The position numbers were made by a program, and so were the translations under genes. A model generated the notes under the pieces. It searched no databases. It was given only the letters and a program-made list of their open reading frames with translations, and was not told the origin of the DNA. This document shows positions 8,545-17,296 of a stretch of DNA of 64,000 nucleotides, one piece after another. Source of the stretch: a virus. The stretch is taken from the IMG/VR virus record IMGVR_UViG_3300031851_002880, positions 23,459 to 87,458 of that record; one strand, written 5' to 3'. Position 1 is the stretch's first letter. The number at the start of each line of letters is the position of its first letter.

Positions 8545-9070
8545 CATTCCACCTTTCATATGTTTGTTTAATACTTTCTAAATATTGCATCATACTATCT
8601 GCATCGCTTACTTGAAAACATGTCATTGGGTTATGTGTAAAATCTTCATACTTTACAATTTTACAAATTAAGTTATCAATAATCATTGCGTATCTATGAC
8701 TACGATACTTTCCTAATCCTTCTTTAGTCATATCTTCAAGCATACCGATTGCTTCAGCCCATTCACCGGCTGGGTCTGGTAATGCTTGTATATTACTAAT
8801 GCCTTCTCGTTTTAACCAAGCACGTTGTACATATGTATCATCGACACTTGTTACCCATACTTCGTCAATGCCTAAGTCTTGTATTTGTTTGTAGCAAAAT
8901 TCATATGTACGTAATTGACTTGCCGCATACTCTACTAGGAACGGGCCTGGCACTGCAAATAATAATATCTTTTTGTTTGCAAATAATTCATGCGTGTCTA
9001 ACCATTTAGTATGAGGTCCTACTTTATGTAGAGTTTTTACATTTGGAATTTGATCAGCGATGCGTATCAT
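8501..9070 (-). CDS. Prx5-type redoxin-like protein lacking the peroxidatic cysteine
   Basis: This 189-residue protein follows the peroxiredoxin-5/AhpC-TSA pattern closely: KKILLFAVPGPFL at about 33-45, EVWVTSVDDTYVQRAW, then LPDPAGEWAEAIGM and RSHRYAMIIDN, and a C-terminal segment NPMTCFQVSDADSMMQYL. In Prx5 enzymes the loop after PGAF reads TPGC, the cysteine attacking peroxide. Here the equivalent position is Tyr48 (PGPFLVEYAA), so the usual peroxidatic cysteine is absent, while the cysteine near the C-terminus is kept. The protein is therefore unlikely to be an ordinary peroxidase and may be a binding or accessory protein. It lies between a B12 radical SAM gene and the oxygenase row. Confidence 0.7.
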   Translation of the reverse strand: MIRIADQIPNVKTLHKVGPHTKWLDTHELFANKKILLFAVPGPFLVEYAASQLRTYEFCYKQIQDLGIDEVWVTSVDDTYVQRAWLKREGISNIQALPDPAGEWAEAIGMLEDMTKEGLGKYRSHRYAMIIDNLICKIVKYEDFTHNPMTCFQVSDADSMMQYLESIKQTYERWNDEARDTVDATGQDK

Positions 9071-10907
9071 GTTCTACTACCTTGTGTTTTAAAAAGCATC
9101 GTTTGCTTTTTCTACCATACCAAAATATATGTTTAGCATGGTCTTCTAAATCTTTATACTGTTTTGTTTCTACTTCAACAGTAATATTAGCTTTGTCTAA
9201 TACACTAGTTGCAAAAAACTTAGGCCAATTATAATTAAATTTTAATGAAGTTACTGTCTTATTATGAGTATCGAGCATTAACTTATTATAGCACAATACT
9301 TCAGAAATGTCAACCCCCCATTGATTATATACAATATTTATAATTTCATCATGTACCAATTGTATATGGTTGTATAGCATTGCTGCTGTAGCACCATTGT
9401 CTTGAAAATGAAAGTCACCGGCTACTGGACGTCCCCAAGTTTCTTGCTCAAATAGACTTCGCCGCACACTTCCTGTATGCTTTAAGTATTCATTATGTAA
9501 TACTCCTACACCATCTTTACTGTGTTCAAACAAAACTTTGTAGTATTCAATTAAAGGAACACCAATTGTTCTATTTAAAAATTCAGCAGCTAGTTGACTC
9601 GCTCCGTGGTAATGATGAGGTATTACAATACCCTTTGCAAAAAAGTATGCATCAATCCATTCTTCGCTAGTCATTGTATTACTACTGTAACAAATATAAT
9701 CTATTTCGCCATCTGAGTCCTTAGGGTAAACGTTGCCGCCTGCTGGAGCCTGTGTTGGAGTATATTGAAGTCCGTACTTTTCTTTATAGTCCTTGTTAGC
9801 AAATGGCGTGTTAGGTACAATGCTTAACGGATGAACAGTAAGAGCATGGTCACTGCCTAACTCAAGTATTTTTCCTATGCCGCTTATCCAACTATTAAAA
9901 GTTTCTTCAGGCAAACCTAATATAAGTTCACAGTAGTTTTCAATATTATTTTTATTATATGTTTGAACTGTTTTTTCTAAATCAATATTTGCAATATTAG
10001 TACGCTTAATAGCATCGAGTGTTTTAGGATTCATACTTTGTAAAGCAATAGTCATACCTCGATTAATTTTTGCTTCGTGATTTAAGATGCGTCCTAATTC
10101 TAAAATACGATCCGGCTGTTGCTTTGCTGTTGCGTAATCTATGTTCCTAGGATATCCTGTAGCATTTTTATTCTTTGCTAGATGCTGTATAAATTGTATG
10201 TCACGTTCGAATATTCCAAGATTGCTATCTGCAAAATATAAAAATTCTATTTTATTATTGCTTACCCAGTCTAGTTCACTTAGTACACGGTCATGATTAA
10301 ATTTTGCAATCTTGTTATAATACAATGCTTCTTGGTCACAGAACGTACAACGATAAGGGCATCCGCGGTTAGTTTCAATAATAGCACTATATTGTTTATT
10401 AGGCTTCATAAGGCTATTCATTAGCCCGCTTAAATACGGACTAGGAATATCTTCTATAAGTTTATCTGGCTTAGGTGCTGTGTAACTATCTACAGTCATT
10501 ATACCAGGCGCTGTTAAATTACCTTTAAGTAATTCTGCAAATATGCGTTCGCCTGCGTATGTAACAATTACATCACAGATATCTCTGTTTTGTTTAAGCC
10601 AAGACTGTCTGTAAGGAACTTGTGGACCTCCCATAACAATCATACAATTAGGATATTTTTGTTTTATTGCCCTAGCAAGTTCTTGACTAACAGTCCAGTT
10701 CCATACATATGTGCTTAGTGCTACTACGTCTGGATCTATAATTTGTTCTACGTAGTTTTCAACAGTGTCACGTTCAAATAATATACTTCCTAATTCCCAG
10801 CCATCTACATTTGCATTGCAGTATTCCCAAACATACGCAACACTGAGAGGTAGAAATGTTGCTTCCGCAATAACATTATTGATCTGTGTTAGGTATATCT
10901 TTTTCAT
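9054..10907 (-). CDS. B12-binding-domain radical SAM protein (copy 2)
   Basis: The frame is open from 10937, but ATG 10907 (MKKIYLTQ) reduces the overlap with the upstream gene to 32 bases and aligns with the paralogue at 4928-6739. The 617 residues show an N-terminal cobalamin-binding-like domain (DPDVVALSTYVWNW, then MIVMGGPQVPYR at 89-100) and a radical SAM domain with CPYRCTFC at C183, C187 and C190. Shared landmarks with copy 1 include PSPYLSG before the cluster motif and FADSNLGIFERD after it. Radical methylation or another cobalamin-assisted reaction is the family expectation; the substrate is unknown. Confidence 0.85.
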   Translation of the reverse strand: MKKIYLTQINNVIAEATFLPLSVAYVWEYCNANVDGWELGSILFERDTVENYVEQIIDPDVVALSTYVWNWTVSQELARAIKQKYPNCMIVMGGPQVPYRQSWLKQNRDICDVIVTYAGERIFAELLKGNLTAPGIMTVDSYTAPKPDKLIEDIPSPYLSGLMNSLMKPNKQYSAIIETNRGCPYRCTFCDQEALYYNKIAKFNHDRVLSELDWVSNNKIEFLYFADSNLGIFERDIQFIQHLAKNKNATGYPRNIDYATAKQQPDRILELGRILNHEAKINRGMTIALQSMNPKTLDAIKRTNIANIDLEKTVQTYNKNNIENYCELILGLPEETFNSWISGIGKILELGSDHALTVHPLSIVPNTPFANKDYKEKYGLQYTPTQAPAGGNVYPKDSDGEIDYICYSSNTMTSEEWIDAYFFAKGIVIPHHYHGASQLAAEFLNRTIGVPLIEYYKVLFEHSKDGVGVLHNEYLKHTGSVRRSLFEQETWGRPVAGDFHFQDNGATAAMLYNHIQLVHDEIINIVYNQWGVDISEVLCYNKLMLDTHNKTVTSLKFNYNWPKFFATSVLDKANITVEVETKQYKDLEDHAKHIFWYGRKSKRCFLKHKVVEHDTHR

Positions 10908-12015
10908 ATTTTCTCTTAGGAATCTTTGAGTCGGCACTACTTACGCAACTTTTAGTAATACAAGTTTTAGGTGTCTTAAACAGTTCAAAACCTGTTTCGA
11001 TGTTGCCAAGCGGTGCATCATGACAAGAATAACTCCTTTTTATCGAACCGTCAGGCTCGCGTATTATAAGTCCGCTGTAACCGGCATTGCAAGCCCATCC
11101 TTCAAAATTGTTGAAATTAAAGGCATTAAAGCGTTCTGCTTGGTCCATATACCACTTTTTACCTTTAGAGTCTTTTAACTCTACTTGCATATGCCAAGGA
11201 ATACTTGTATCTAATTTTCCCTCTACTCCTTGAGGTATTTGGAAGTTTGGCTTCGGACGCTCTGTCCATATCCTTTTGTTTTCTGTGTATGCCCGCTGTG
11301 GCATTCCGTTCCACAACCGCTCCAAGTCTTCTGGTTTGTAACCTTCAACAATTTTAGAAGCAGTAGGGTCTGATTGTGGTTTAAGAGTAACGTTGATACC
11401 TTGTTCGTGAAAGAACAATGCATTCTCCCAATCACGTTCAAACCATTCTGGTACCATAACTTGATTAATTGTAACTTGTACATCATGCTCCTGACAGAAG
11501 ATTAACTTATCTGCAAAGTCCTGCATCTTCTCTTTACTGTTTACGTGTTCTGTGTGCAGACTTGCTGTAATACTTGCTCTATGAAATGGCTTTACTGCTT
11601 CAACATACTTTTCAAACCAAGCCATATTGCGACTACAGTTTGACGTCATGTGTACACTGGTATAGTTAGTGTTGTCTACGTCATCAGCCAGATGCTGTAG
11701 AATGTCCAAGTACCCAGGATGAAAAGTAGGCTCACCGCCACTAAGACTAAAATGATAACTATTAAATCCGTTTTCACGTGCCTGTCGCTTTATTTCGTCG
11801 ATTGTTTTGAGACATAGTTCTGTAGGTCTATGATCTTTGCGGTCGCTTCTTGCGTAGGGCCAACAGTAACTACATTTGTAGTTACAGAATCTTCCAAGCA
11901 GCCAGCTGACAGTAAACAAGTCTCTATATAAGAGTGTCCTTTGTCCGACGCTAACAATGTCGTCAAACGGGATCTTTGTAAAGTCATAATTGCTCCATTT
12001 TAAATCTTCACTCAT
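10876..12015 (-). CDS. Radical SAM protein with SPASM-like C-terminus (CNYKCSYC type)
   Basis: This 379-residue protein has CNYKCSYC at C44, C48 and C51, SLSGGEPTFHPG as the strand-2 GGE motif that contacts SAM, and a C-terminal cysteine set (GWACNAGYSG, SYSCHDAPLGNI, TCITKSCVSS) that could bind one or two auxiliary iron-sulfur clusters. It closely resembles the gene at 14731-15900 in its N-terminal WLLGRFCNYKCSYC block. It is the first gene after the 36-base gap holding a TATAAT promoter; the ATG lies six bases after the -10 box and has no nearby ribosome-binding site, so a leaderless transcript is possible. Substrate unknown. Confidence 0.88.
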   Translation of the reverse strand: MSEDLKWSNYDFTKIPFDDIVSVGQRTLLYRDLFTVSWLLGRFCNYKCSYCWPYARSDRKDHRPTELCLKTIDEIKRQARENGFNSYHFSLSGGEPTFHPGYLDILQHLADDVDNTNYTSVHMTSNCSRNMAWFEKYVEAVKPFHRASITASLHTEHVNSKEKMQDFADKLIFCQEHDVQVTINQVMVPEWFERDWENALFFHEQGINVTLKPQSDPTASKIVEGYKPEDLERLWNGMPQRAYTENKRIWTERPKPNFQIPQGVEGKLDTSIPWHMQVELKDSKGKKWYMDQAERFNAFNFNNFEGWACNAGYSGLIIREPDGSIKRSYSCHDAPLGNIETGFELFKTPKTCITKSCVSSADSKIPKRKYEKDIPNTDQ

Positions 12016-12021
12016 GACTAC

Positions 12022-12049
12022 ATTATAACACCTTTTAAAAAATAATCAA
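12022..12049 (-). promoter_or_regulatory. Putative sigma70-like promoter for the 12015 gene, leaderless type
   Basis: On the minus strand, TTGATT (12044-12049) lies 16 bases upstream of a perfect TATAAT (12022-12027). Six bases separate the -10 box from the ATG at 12015, so transcription would begin at or next to the start codon. It sits in one of only three gaps over 10 bases in the accessory cluster. Reading by eye; no transcription data. Confidence 0.5.
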
Positions 12050-12052
12050 CCT

Positions 12053-12727
12053 TTAAATATATCGGCCAAAACCCCAAAATCTTTCTTTACAAAACCAACA
12101 GTTGTCGCAATGGGAACTAAAGTCCGTAGTAAAGTCTTCACAACTTCTAGTCAACGGAAATAATGTTTCCATAACTCCAAGTGTTTCGTATAGTTCTGCT
12201 ACGCCTTTTTTGTCTATGTTTGTTAAGTGTTTCCAAGAATAATTATTAAGCACAGGAAAATTCTTTCCATTTCTATTATCGCACGGTCCGTTAATTAGGT
12301 TACCCTTTTCGTTTCTAAAAGTATCTATTATATCTAAGGGTGGATTAGCAGTAATACCAGAATAATTTTTTTGTATGTTTTCTTTGTCAGAGGCTTCCTT
12401 GAACAATTTCGTTTGTGCATTTATATAATCATCGTTAGTATTCATTACGTCTACATTGTTTATATAATGTTTTCCAAAAATATGTTCTCCAAAAGTATCT
12501 TTATAAAAATTTATTATACGGGGAGCAAACACTCCTTGATAAGGTTTCTTAGGATGATTAGTAGTTAATGGAATAATCTTGATATCAGGTCTTTCTTCAG
12601 CTACATATTTAGATAGCATGTACCCAACAATAGCACTGTCAGCGCCGCCGGATATTTTTAAAGATACTACCTTTACGTCATTAGGTTCTTCAATATTAAT
12701 ATCTTGTTGACTATTTTTAAATATCAT
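12053..12727 (-). CDS. QueC-like PP-loop ATPase
   Basis: The 224-residue protein has the PP-loop motif SLKISGGADSAIVG (SGGxDS at 26-31), which binds ATP for substrate adenylation, and a C-terminal four-cysteine site, C196, C207, C210 and C213 (SCEDF then HCDNCWFCKERFWGFG). That pairing matches QueC/ExsB, which makes the nitrile of preQ0 and binds zinc through a similar CxnCxxCxxC tail. However, no QueD, QueE or FolE neighbour is visible, so 7-deazaguanine synthesis is not supported by context. The protein more likely activates a carboxyl for amide or nitrile formation in the cluster's pathway. The ATG overlaps the upstream radical SAM stop by four bases. Confidence 0.75.
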   Translation of the reverse strand: MIFKNSQQDINIEEPNDVKVVSLKISGGADSAIVGYMLSKYVAEERPDIKIIPLTTNHPKKPYQGVFAPRIINFYKDTFGEHIFGKHYINNVDVMNTNDDYINAQTKLFKEASDKENIQKNYSGITANPPLDIIDTFRNEKGNLINGPCDNRNGKNFPVLNNYSWKHLTNIDKKGVAELYETLGVMETLFPLTRSCEDFTTDFSSHCDNCWFCKERFWGFGRYI

Positions 12728-13665
12728 AACTGTTCCTTTATAAATTTATCACGTTTGTTTTCTTTACATACTTGCTCGCAACGTGGTATTCTATTATCCG
12801 ATGTCCAACTTTCTTTAATGTCTGTCCAAACTTTTCCGTTAATTGCTTGCTCAACACTTACATTTGTTAAATTAATATCTGACATATAATTCTGTTGTTC
12901 TAATATATCTTCAAATTTATCTTTGTGTTTTCTGCTAACTGGATATTCTAACATTTTTGCATTAAGATGACAACAGGGTATTACATTACCCATGTGATTT
13001 ACAAAAATACGTTTTTGATTAGCATACTTGCAACTAATGCAATTAGACTCTTGTGTTTCAACTTTTTTATGTTTTACTCCGCCTGTGTCTTTTCTATGAC
13101 TAATAATAGTTTTAAATTCTTTAAAGCCTTCTTGCTTTGCTTTTTCCCTTGCTTCTTCTAGTTGATGTTCATTATGCTCAAAACTAATAAACTGCCAGTT
13201 TGCTTTTCCGCCAGCAGCAATAAATGCTCTATAATTTTGTTCTACTTTTTTAAAACTAGAACCTTCTCTGTATACTTCTGACAGTTCGTCACTGCCGTCA
13301 ATTCCCCAAACAACTTTGTGATTACTAGGAAGTATACCTGCTAGTTCAGTCCACCATTTTGTAGTCCGTAAACTTCCATTAGTAGCAATGTTAATATGGC
13401 AGTTCCAATCAGCAAAGTGTTTTATAATTTCATGAAATTGTGGATGACTACACGGCTCATCAACACTACCACAAAAATTAATAATTTTGATATTAGGAAA
13501 CATTTCTTTTTGAAATCTCTCTTTAATAGTGTCGAGATCTAAATAAGTTTTGTTTAATATGTCATCGGCATAATCAGACAATACACGAAAACAGCCTTTG
13601 CATTTTATATTACAAAAACTTGTAAGTTCTATATCAATCCATTCTAATGTATCAGTTGTCCACAT
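12724..13665 (-). CDS. Radical SAM protein, HNxHQ paralogue family (copy 2)
   Basis: The 313-residue protein has CNIKCKGC at C18, C22 and C25 and the family landmarks NFCGSVDEPCSHPQF and FEHNEHQLEEA. The TNHLYR block is altered to LSEVYR, so this is the most divergent of the five copies. Its C-terminal cysteines (CISCKYAN, VIPCCHLN, CEQVCKEN) match the auxiliary pattern of the other copies. The start shares a base with the stop of the N-terminal-twitch gene upstream (TAATG), and its end overlaps the PP-loop gene, suggesting the three act in one step series. Function beyond radical SAM chemistry is not known. Confidence 0.87.
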   Translation of the reverse strand: MWTTDTLEWIDIELTSFCNIKCKGCFRVLSDYADDILNKTYLDLDTIKERFQKEMFPNIKIINFCGSVDEPCSHPQFHEIIKHFADWNCHINIATNGSLRTTKWWTELAGILPSNHKVVWGIDGSDELSEVYREGSSFKKVEQNYRAFIAAGGKANWQFISFEHNEHQLEEAREKAKQEGFKEFKTIISHRKDTGGVKHKKVETQESNCISCKYANQKRIFVNHMGNVIPCCHLNAKMLEYPVSRKHKDKFEDILEQQNYMSDINLTNVSVEQAINGKVWTDIKESWTSDNRIPRCEQVCKENKRDKFIKEQL

Positions 13666-14741
13666 TATTCAAAACACCACGGTATAATTTTTTTGCTGTC
13701 AGTGCCTCTTGCACTATCTAACTCTAGTAAATATTGTTGCATCTTAAGATTTAGTTGTTCATTAAATTTATAATCAGAATAAAACTTTCTTAGTTCAGGC
13801 ACTTTAGTTTGTTCTAGGACACGTTCAACTATATGCGGCTTTAGTGCATTTACTTGTAATTGATTAGGCCTAGTTAATTTATGAATATCGTATTTTCCGT
13901 TCCACTTTTTTTGAATATTGTTAACTAATGTATCAATATTAGGTAAGTTCATTGCTTGTACAGTAATATTAAAAAATAATTTCTCGCAATTTAAGTCAAC
14001 AAGTTCTTGCGTATTTTTTAAGAATTCGTCGTGTTTAGTTGGAAAACGTATAAGATCGTTAACATCACTCCAACCATCGCAACTGATACTAAATTCTAGG
14101 TGATTAAATTTAGATAATATTTCTAAAAACTTTGGAGTATTACTTACTCCGTTAGTTTGAATACATAAAATAGTATTATTACGATTCCACTCATGCTTAG
14201 ATAAATTCTTAATAAATTTCTGTACATCTTTCATATAAAAAGGTTCGCCGCCAGCAATGTAAATAGATATAGCTTTGTCTATACAATTTTCATATATCCA
14301 ATCCCAATCAATTTCGTCTCTTGCTTTTCGATTGTCTTCATTTAAAACTTTGCCATTGTATTTTTTAAAGATGTCAATATCTTCATACCATTTACTACTG
14401 TTCCAAGGAGTACACATTGCACACTTTAAATTGCAAAGACTGCCGGGTCGTATGTCCCAGTGAGTAATTCCTGTGTTGCCTCTTTCAAGGCTAATTATAC
14501 GTTTGCTAGATTTTCCTGATGATTCTTTTAAAATGCAATCTATACACTCAGGACGTTTCCAGTCTCCTTTAAATCCTTCTTTAATTTTATTAATTGCTGG
14601 ATTATCTATTAAATCTTCAATGTTAGGAACTGTTCCGCTTTTGTGCTTGTCTTTATACAAGCAACACGGAGATACTATATAACCGCTTGAATGTCTTTCA
14701 ACGTATAAACTAGTTGTACCTTCTAAACAATTATATGTCAC
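13665..14741 (-). CDS. Radical SAM protein with N-terminal twitch-like region (copy 1, short C-tail)
   Basis: The start is GTG at 14741, six bases after a clear AGGAG. The 358-residue protein carries N-terminal cysteines C26-C27 and C66/C69 (PECIDC), then the cluster motif CNLKCAMC at C103, C107 and C110 and AGGEPF. This order, with auxiliary cysteines before the radical SAM core, is the layout of N-terminal-twitch radical SAM proteins. Unlike the other five copies here, it lacks the conserved NFxxxFPE tail and ends in IIPWCFE. It overlaps the SPASM-like gene upstream by 11 bases. Confidence 0.85.
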   Translation of the reverse strand: MTYNCLEGTTSLYVERHSSGYIVSPCCLYKDKHKSGTVPNIEDLIDNPAINKIKEGFKGDWKRPECIDCILKESSGKSSKRIISLERGNTGITHWDIRPGSLCNLKCAMCTPWNSSKWYEDIDIFKKYNGKVLNEDNRKARDEIDWDWIYENCIDKAISIYIAGGEPFYMKDVQKFIKNLSKHEWNRNNTILCIQTNGVSNTPKFLEILSKFNHLEFSISCDGWSDVNDLIRFPTKHDEFLKNTQELVDLNCEKLFFNITVQAMNLPNIDTLVNNIQKKWNGKYDIHKLTRPNQLQVNALKPHIVERVLEQTKVPELRKFYSDYKFNEQLNLKMQQYLLELDSARGTDSKKIIPWCFE

Positions 14742-15900
14742 TTAGAACTCCTACATCAATATGTTCTGTAACTACTTCTTTATAGCGTTCGCTGTACATA
14801 CTTTTTGGTGCGCACAATCCACACCCGCATGTTTGTTTAGGACATATTATAGTAGTCATTTTTTTATTTTCTAATTTATTTCTTAAATCTTTAAGTATAA
14901 TATTACCTTGGCTTAGTTTGCCAATAGCACCTCTTGTACCGTCAAATTTTGCTTGGCATGTTTGATGGTGAAATACTTGATCAGTTTGTTGTTCAATATG
15001 TAAGAAGAACCAGTTTACACTACAACTCCATCCTTTGAAATCTCTTTTGTTAACAAACTGACTAGTAATAGATTCAGTCTTATTGCTTAAACACATATTA
15101 CGCATACCGCAACAAGGACGTCCAATAGTCATTCCTAATTTATCAGATTCGCTTTTCTTTTCGCCTGCTGCACTTAATACTTTTGATACTTCTTTTTCTT
15201 TGTTTAACTTTTTAGTATTATTGTTCCAATAGTTTTTCATGTAGTCTAATTGTTCAGGTGAATACTTATGTGCAAAAGATGGCTTGCTATCTGCTTCTTC
15301 GCCTATAACTCTAGGAACATATTTTACATCGTTCTCTTGTAGGAATTCACACAAGTCTTTACACTCGTCAAAATGTTGTGCATGAAACATAACATTAACA
15401 TTAATCCTAAAGTTACCGTTATCTTCAGCTTTTTTAAACTGTAGTATTCTGTCTCTAACTTGATCTTTTAATTTTTGATTACTTTCGGCATGATAACTTA
15501 CTGTAACATGTGATAAATTATCAATAACAGCTTGTGCCATTTTTTGACTCATTGCACCATTAGTAGTAAGTGTCAATGCATTTTGCCATCTGTCTTTGTA
15601 CTTTTCATCATATGCTTCTTTTAGATATTTTACAAAAGGAATGAAGTTAGGATTTACAGTAGGCTCACCGCCTGTGAAACTAATACTAGCACGATCTTCT
15701 TTTCTATATTGCATATACAAGTCAATGTAACTGTAAACAAAATTTACACTACTTTTTAGTTCATCGAGACTAGCATGAGGACTAAAATTATCATGCCTAG
15801 TTACAGGACAATATGTGCAGTCGTAATTACACCGTCTGCCTAAATCCCAAGTAATTTGAAATACTTTACCCGATAGTAAATTTATTGTATCAAAGTCCAT
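14731..15900 (-). CDS. Radical SAM protein with SPASM-like C-terminus (CNYDCTYC type)
   Basis: I use ATG 15900 rather than the adjacent TTG at 15903. The roughly 389-residue protein has CNYDCTYC at C24, C28 and C31, SFTGGEPTVNPNFIPF as the GGE motif, and a cysteine-rich C-terminal half (RPCCGMRNMC, GWSCSVNW, CPKQTCGCGLC). The last cluster is unusually dense and could hold an auxiliary iron-sulfur cluster. It is a paralogue of the gene at 10876-12015. It overlaps its neighbours by 11 bases at each end. No substrate can be inferred. Confidence 0.87.
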   Translation of the reverse strand: MDFDTINLLSGKVFQITWDLGRRCNYDCTYCPVTRHDNFSPHASLDELKSSVNFVYSYIDLYMQYRKEDRASISFTGGEPTVNPNFIPFVKYLKEAYDEKYKDRWQNALTLTTNGAMSQKMAQAVIDNLSHVTVSYHAESNQKLKDQVRDRILQFKKAEDNGNFRINVNVMFHAQHFDECKDLCEFLQENDVKYVPRVIGEEADSKPSFAHKYSPEQLDYMKNYWNNNTKKLNKEKEVSKVLSAAGEKKSESDKLGMTIGRPCCGMRNMCLSNKTESITSQFVNKRDFKGWSCSVNWFFLHIEQQTDQVFHHQTCQAKFDGTRGAIGKLSQGNIILKDLRNKLENKKMTTIICPKQTCGCGLCAPKSMYSERYKEVVTEHIDVGVLSDI

Positions 15901-17296
15901 CAAATATATCTTTCATCTCAGGAAATGTTTCTTCAAATGTTATACCACGCTGTGTGTCACATCTACTAAGGAATTCTTTCATCTCTGGAAGTCGTTGGCT
16001 CCAATCTTCACTTTCCATAAAGTTAAGGATGCCATTTAATCTTTTGATACCATATTCAGCTTGCATAAAGTCTTCTTTAGTAATCTTACCTTTATGCCAA
16101 CTTGGAACTCCAAGTTCCCAGTTTTCTTCCCACCATGGATACCATGCTTCGTATTTTGCTCTACATTTTTCTTTAAAGTCTGCAGGCAAGCTCTTTACAT
16201 TTAAATGTGCTGGCCAGTATACAAAGTGCTGACTAATGCCGCCTGCACCAAATGGCCACATGTTAATTTTCTTAAACTTCTGCTCCAACTTCCATTGTAT
16301 AAAGTCTGGCAAGTAGTATACGTTTAGTGCTTGCACTGCACACGCAATAGTTACTTCAACATTATCACTTGTTTCATTATCTAATCTATGAAACGTGTTT
16401 ACTTGGTTTTTCCAATTGCTAGGATAACGAATGTAGTCATTCATTTCTTTAATGCTGTCTATACTATAATGGAAACGTACTAATTTAAATTCTTTCCATA
16501 GGTCAAATAAATCATCGCGCCATTCAACTCCGTTTGAATTATAACGTAGTTCTAAGTCTTTAGCGTAGCCCATTTTGATTGCGTGTTCAAGTATTTCATA
16601 GTGTTCTTCAATAATAAGACTTTCGCCGCCTGCAAAATAAATTTGCTGCATACTAGGCATTTGTTCATAGAACTGTTTCCAAAATGTAGGATTCTGTTTA
16701 TGCCAATTATAACTACTACCGTTAGTGCTGCCTTTGTTATCCCACTGCATAATTTCTTTGAGACTTTTGTTTTCAACAGCAGGAAAGATTGCTTTCCAGT
16801 CTTTGATCCAACCTGAGCTGTCATGTGGACTACACATAACACATGCTAACTGACACTTAGTACCAAAGCGCAAATCAATGTATGCTAAGTTAGGAGGAAC
16901 ACTACCATCTTCGTTTGTTTCTTGCAATACCTTATCCACATCAACACGCTGACTCCAGTAGTGTGTTTCCCACATACGCTTGCTGCGATGTCCAGCTGCT
17001 TCTTCTTTATAACATTTTAAACAACTAGGAGGTTTCTCACCAGCTAACATTTGTTTACGTACATTCTTCATATAGTCGCTATTCCATGCTGTTTGAAAAT
17101 CACTTACGTTTAAGTTGTTAGGACGTCCTTCGTCATCTTTAAGAATGCCTACTTGGCCGCCGTGTTCTTTATCATTAGTTGGACCAACTGAACTAGCGTT
17201 TGCTGTACAGCATACTCGCATACTGCCGTCTGGTCTTGTGCTTAGATGTACCCACGGTAGTAGGCAAAATGTTTCTGATGGTAATTTATTTGTCAT
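15890..17296 (-). CDS. Radical SAM protein with N-terminal twitch-like region (copy 2)
   Basis: The 468-residue protein starts with FCLLPWVHLSTRPDG and has C11, C29-C30 and C92/C95 (SCLKC) before the radical SAM motif CQLACVMC at C148, C152 and C155. FAGGESL is the SAM-contacting segment, and YIRYPSNW is a landmark shared with the other copies. The C-terminus ends RGITFEETFPEMKDIF, the conserved tail of this family. At 468 residues, with the two tandem copies at 33235 and 34673, it is among the longer members. It overlaps the neighbouring genes by about 11 bases at both ends. Confidence 0.87.
   Translation of the reverse strand: MTNKLPSETFCLLPWVHLSTRPDGSMRVCCTANASSVGPTNDKEHGGQVGILKDDEGRPNNLNVSDFQTAWNSDYMKNVRKQMLAGEKPPSCLKCYKEEAAGHRSKRMWETHYWSQRVDVDKVLQETNEDGSVPPNLAYIDLRFGTKCQLACVMCSPHDSSGWIKDWKAIFPAVENKSLKEIMQWDNKGSTNGSSYNWHKQNPTFWKQFYEQMPSMQQIYFAGGESLIIEEHYEILEHAIKMGYAKDLELRYNSNGVEWRDDLFDLWKEFKLVRFHYSIDSIKEMNDYIRYPSNWKNQVNTFHRLDNETSDNVEVTIACAVQALNVYYLPDFIQWKLEQKFKKINMWPFGAGGISQHFVYWPAHLNVKSLPADFKEKCRAKYEAWYPWWEENWELGVPSWHKGKITKEDFMQAEYGIKRLNGILNFMESEDWSQRLPEMKEFLSRCDTQRGITFEETFPEMKDIFDGL

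Noticed and set aside
12053-12727. Calling the PP-loop gene queC outright
   Set aside because: Only the two motif regions match and no pathway partners are visible.
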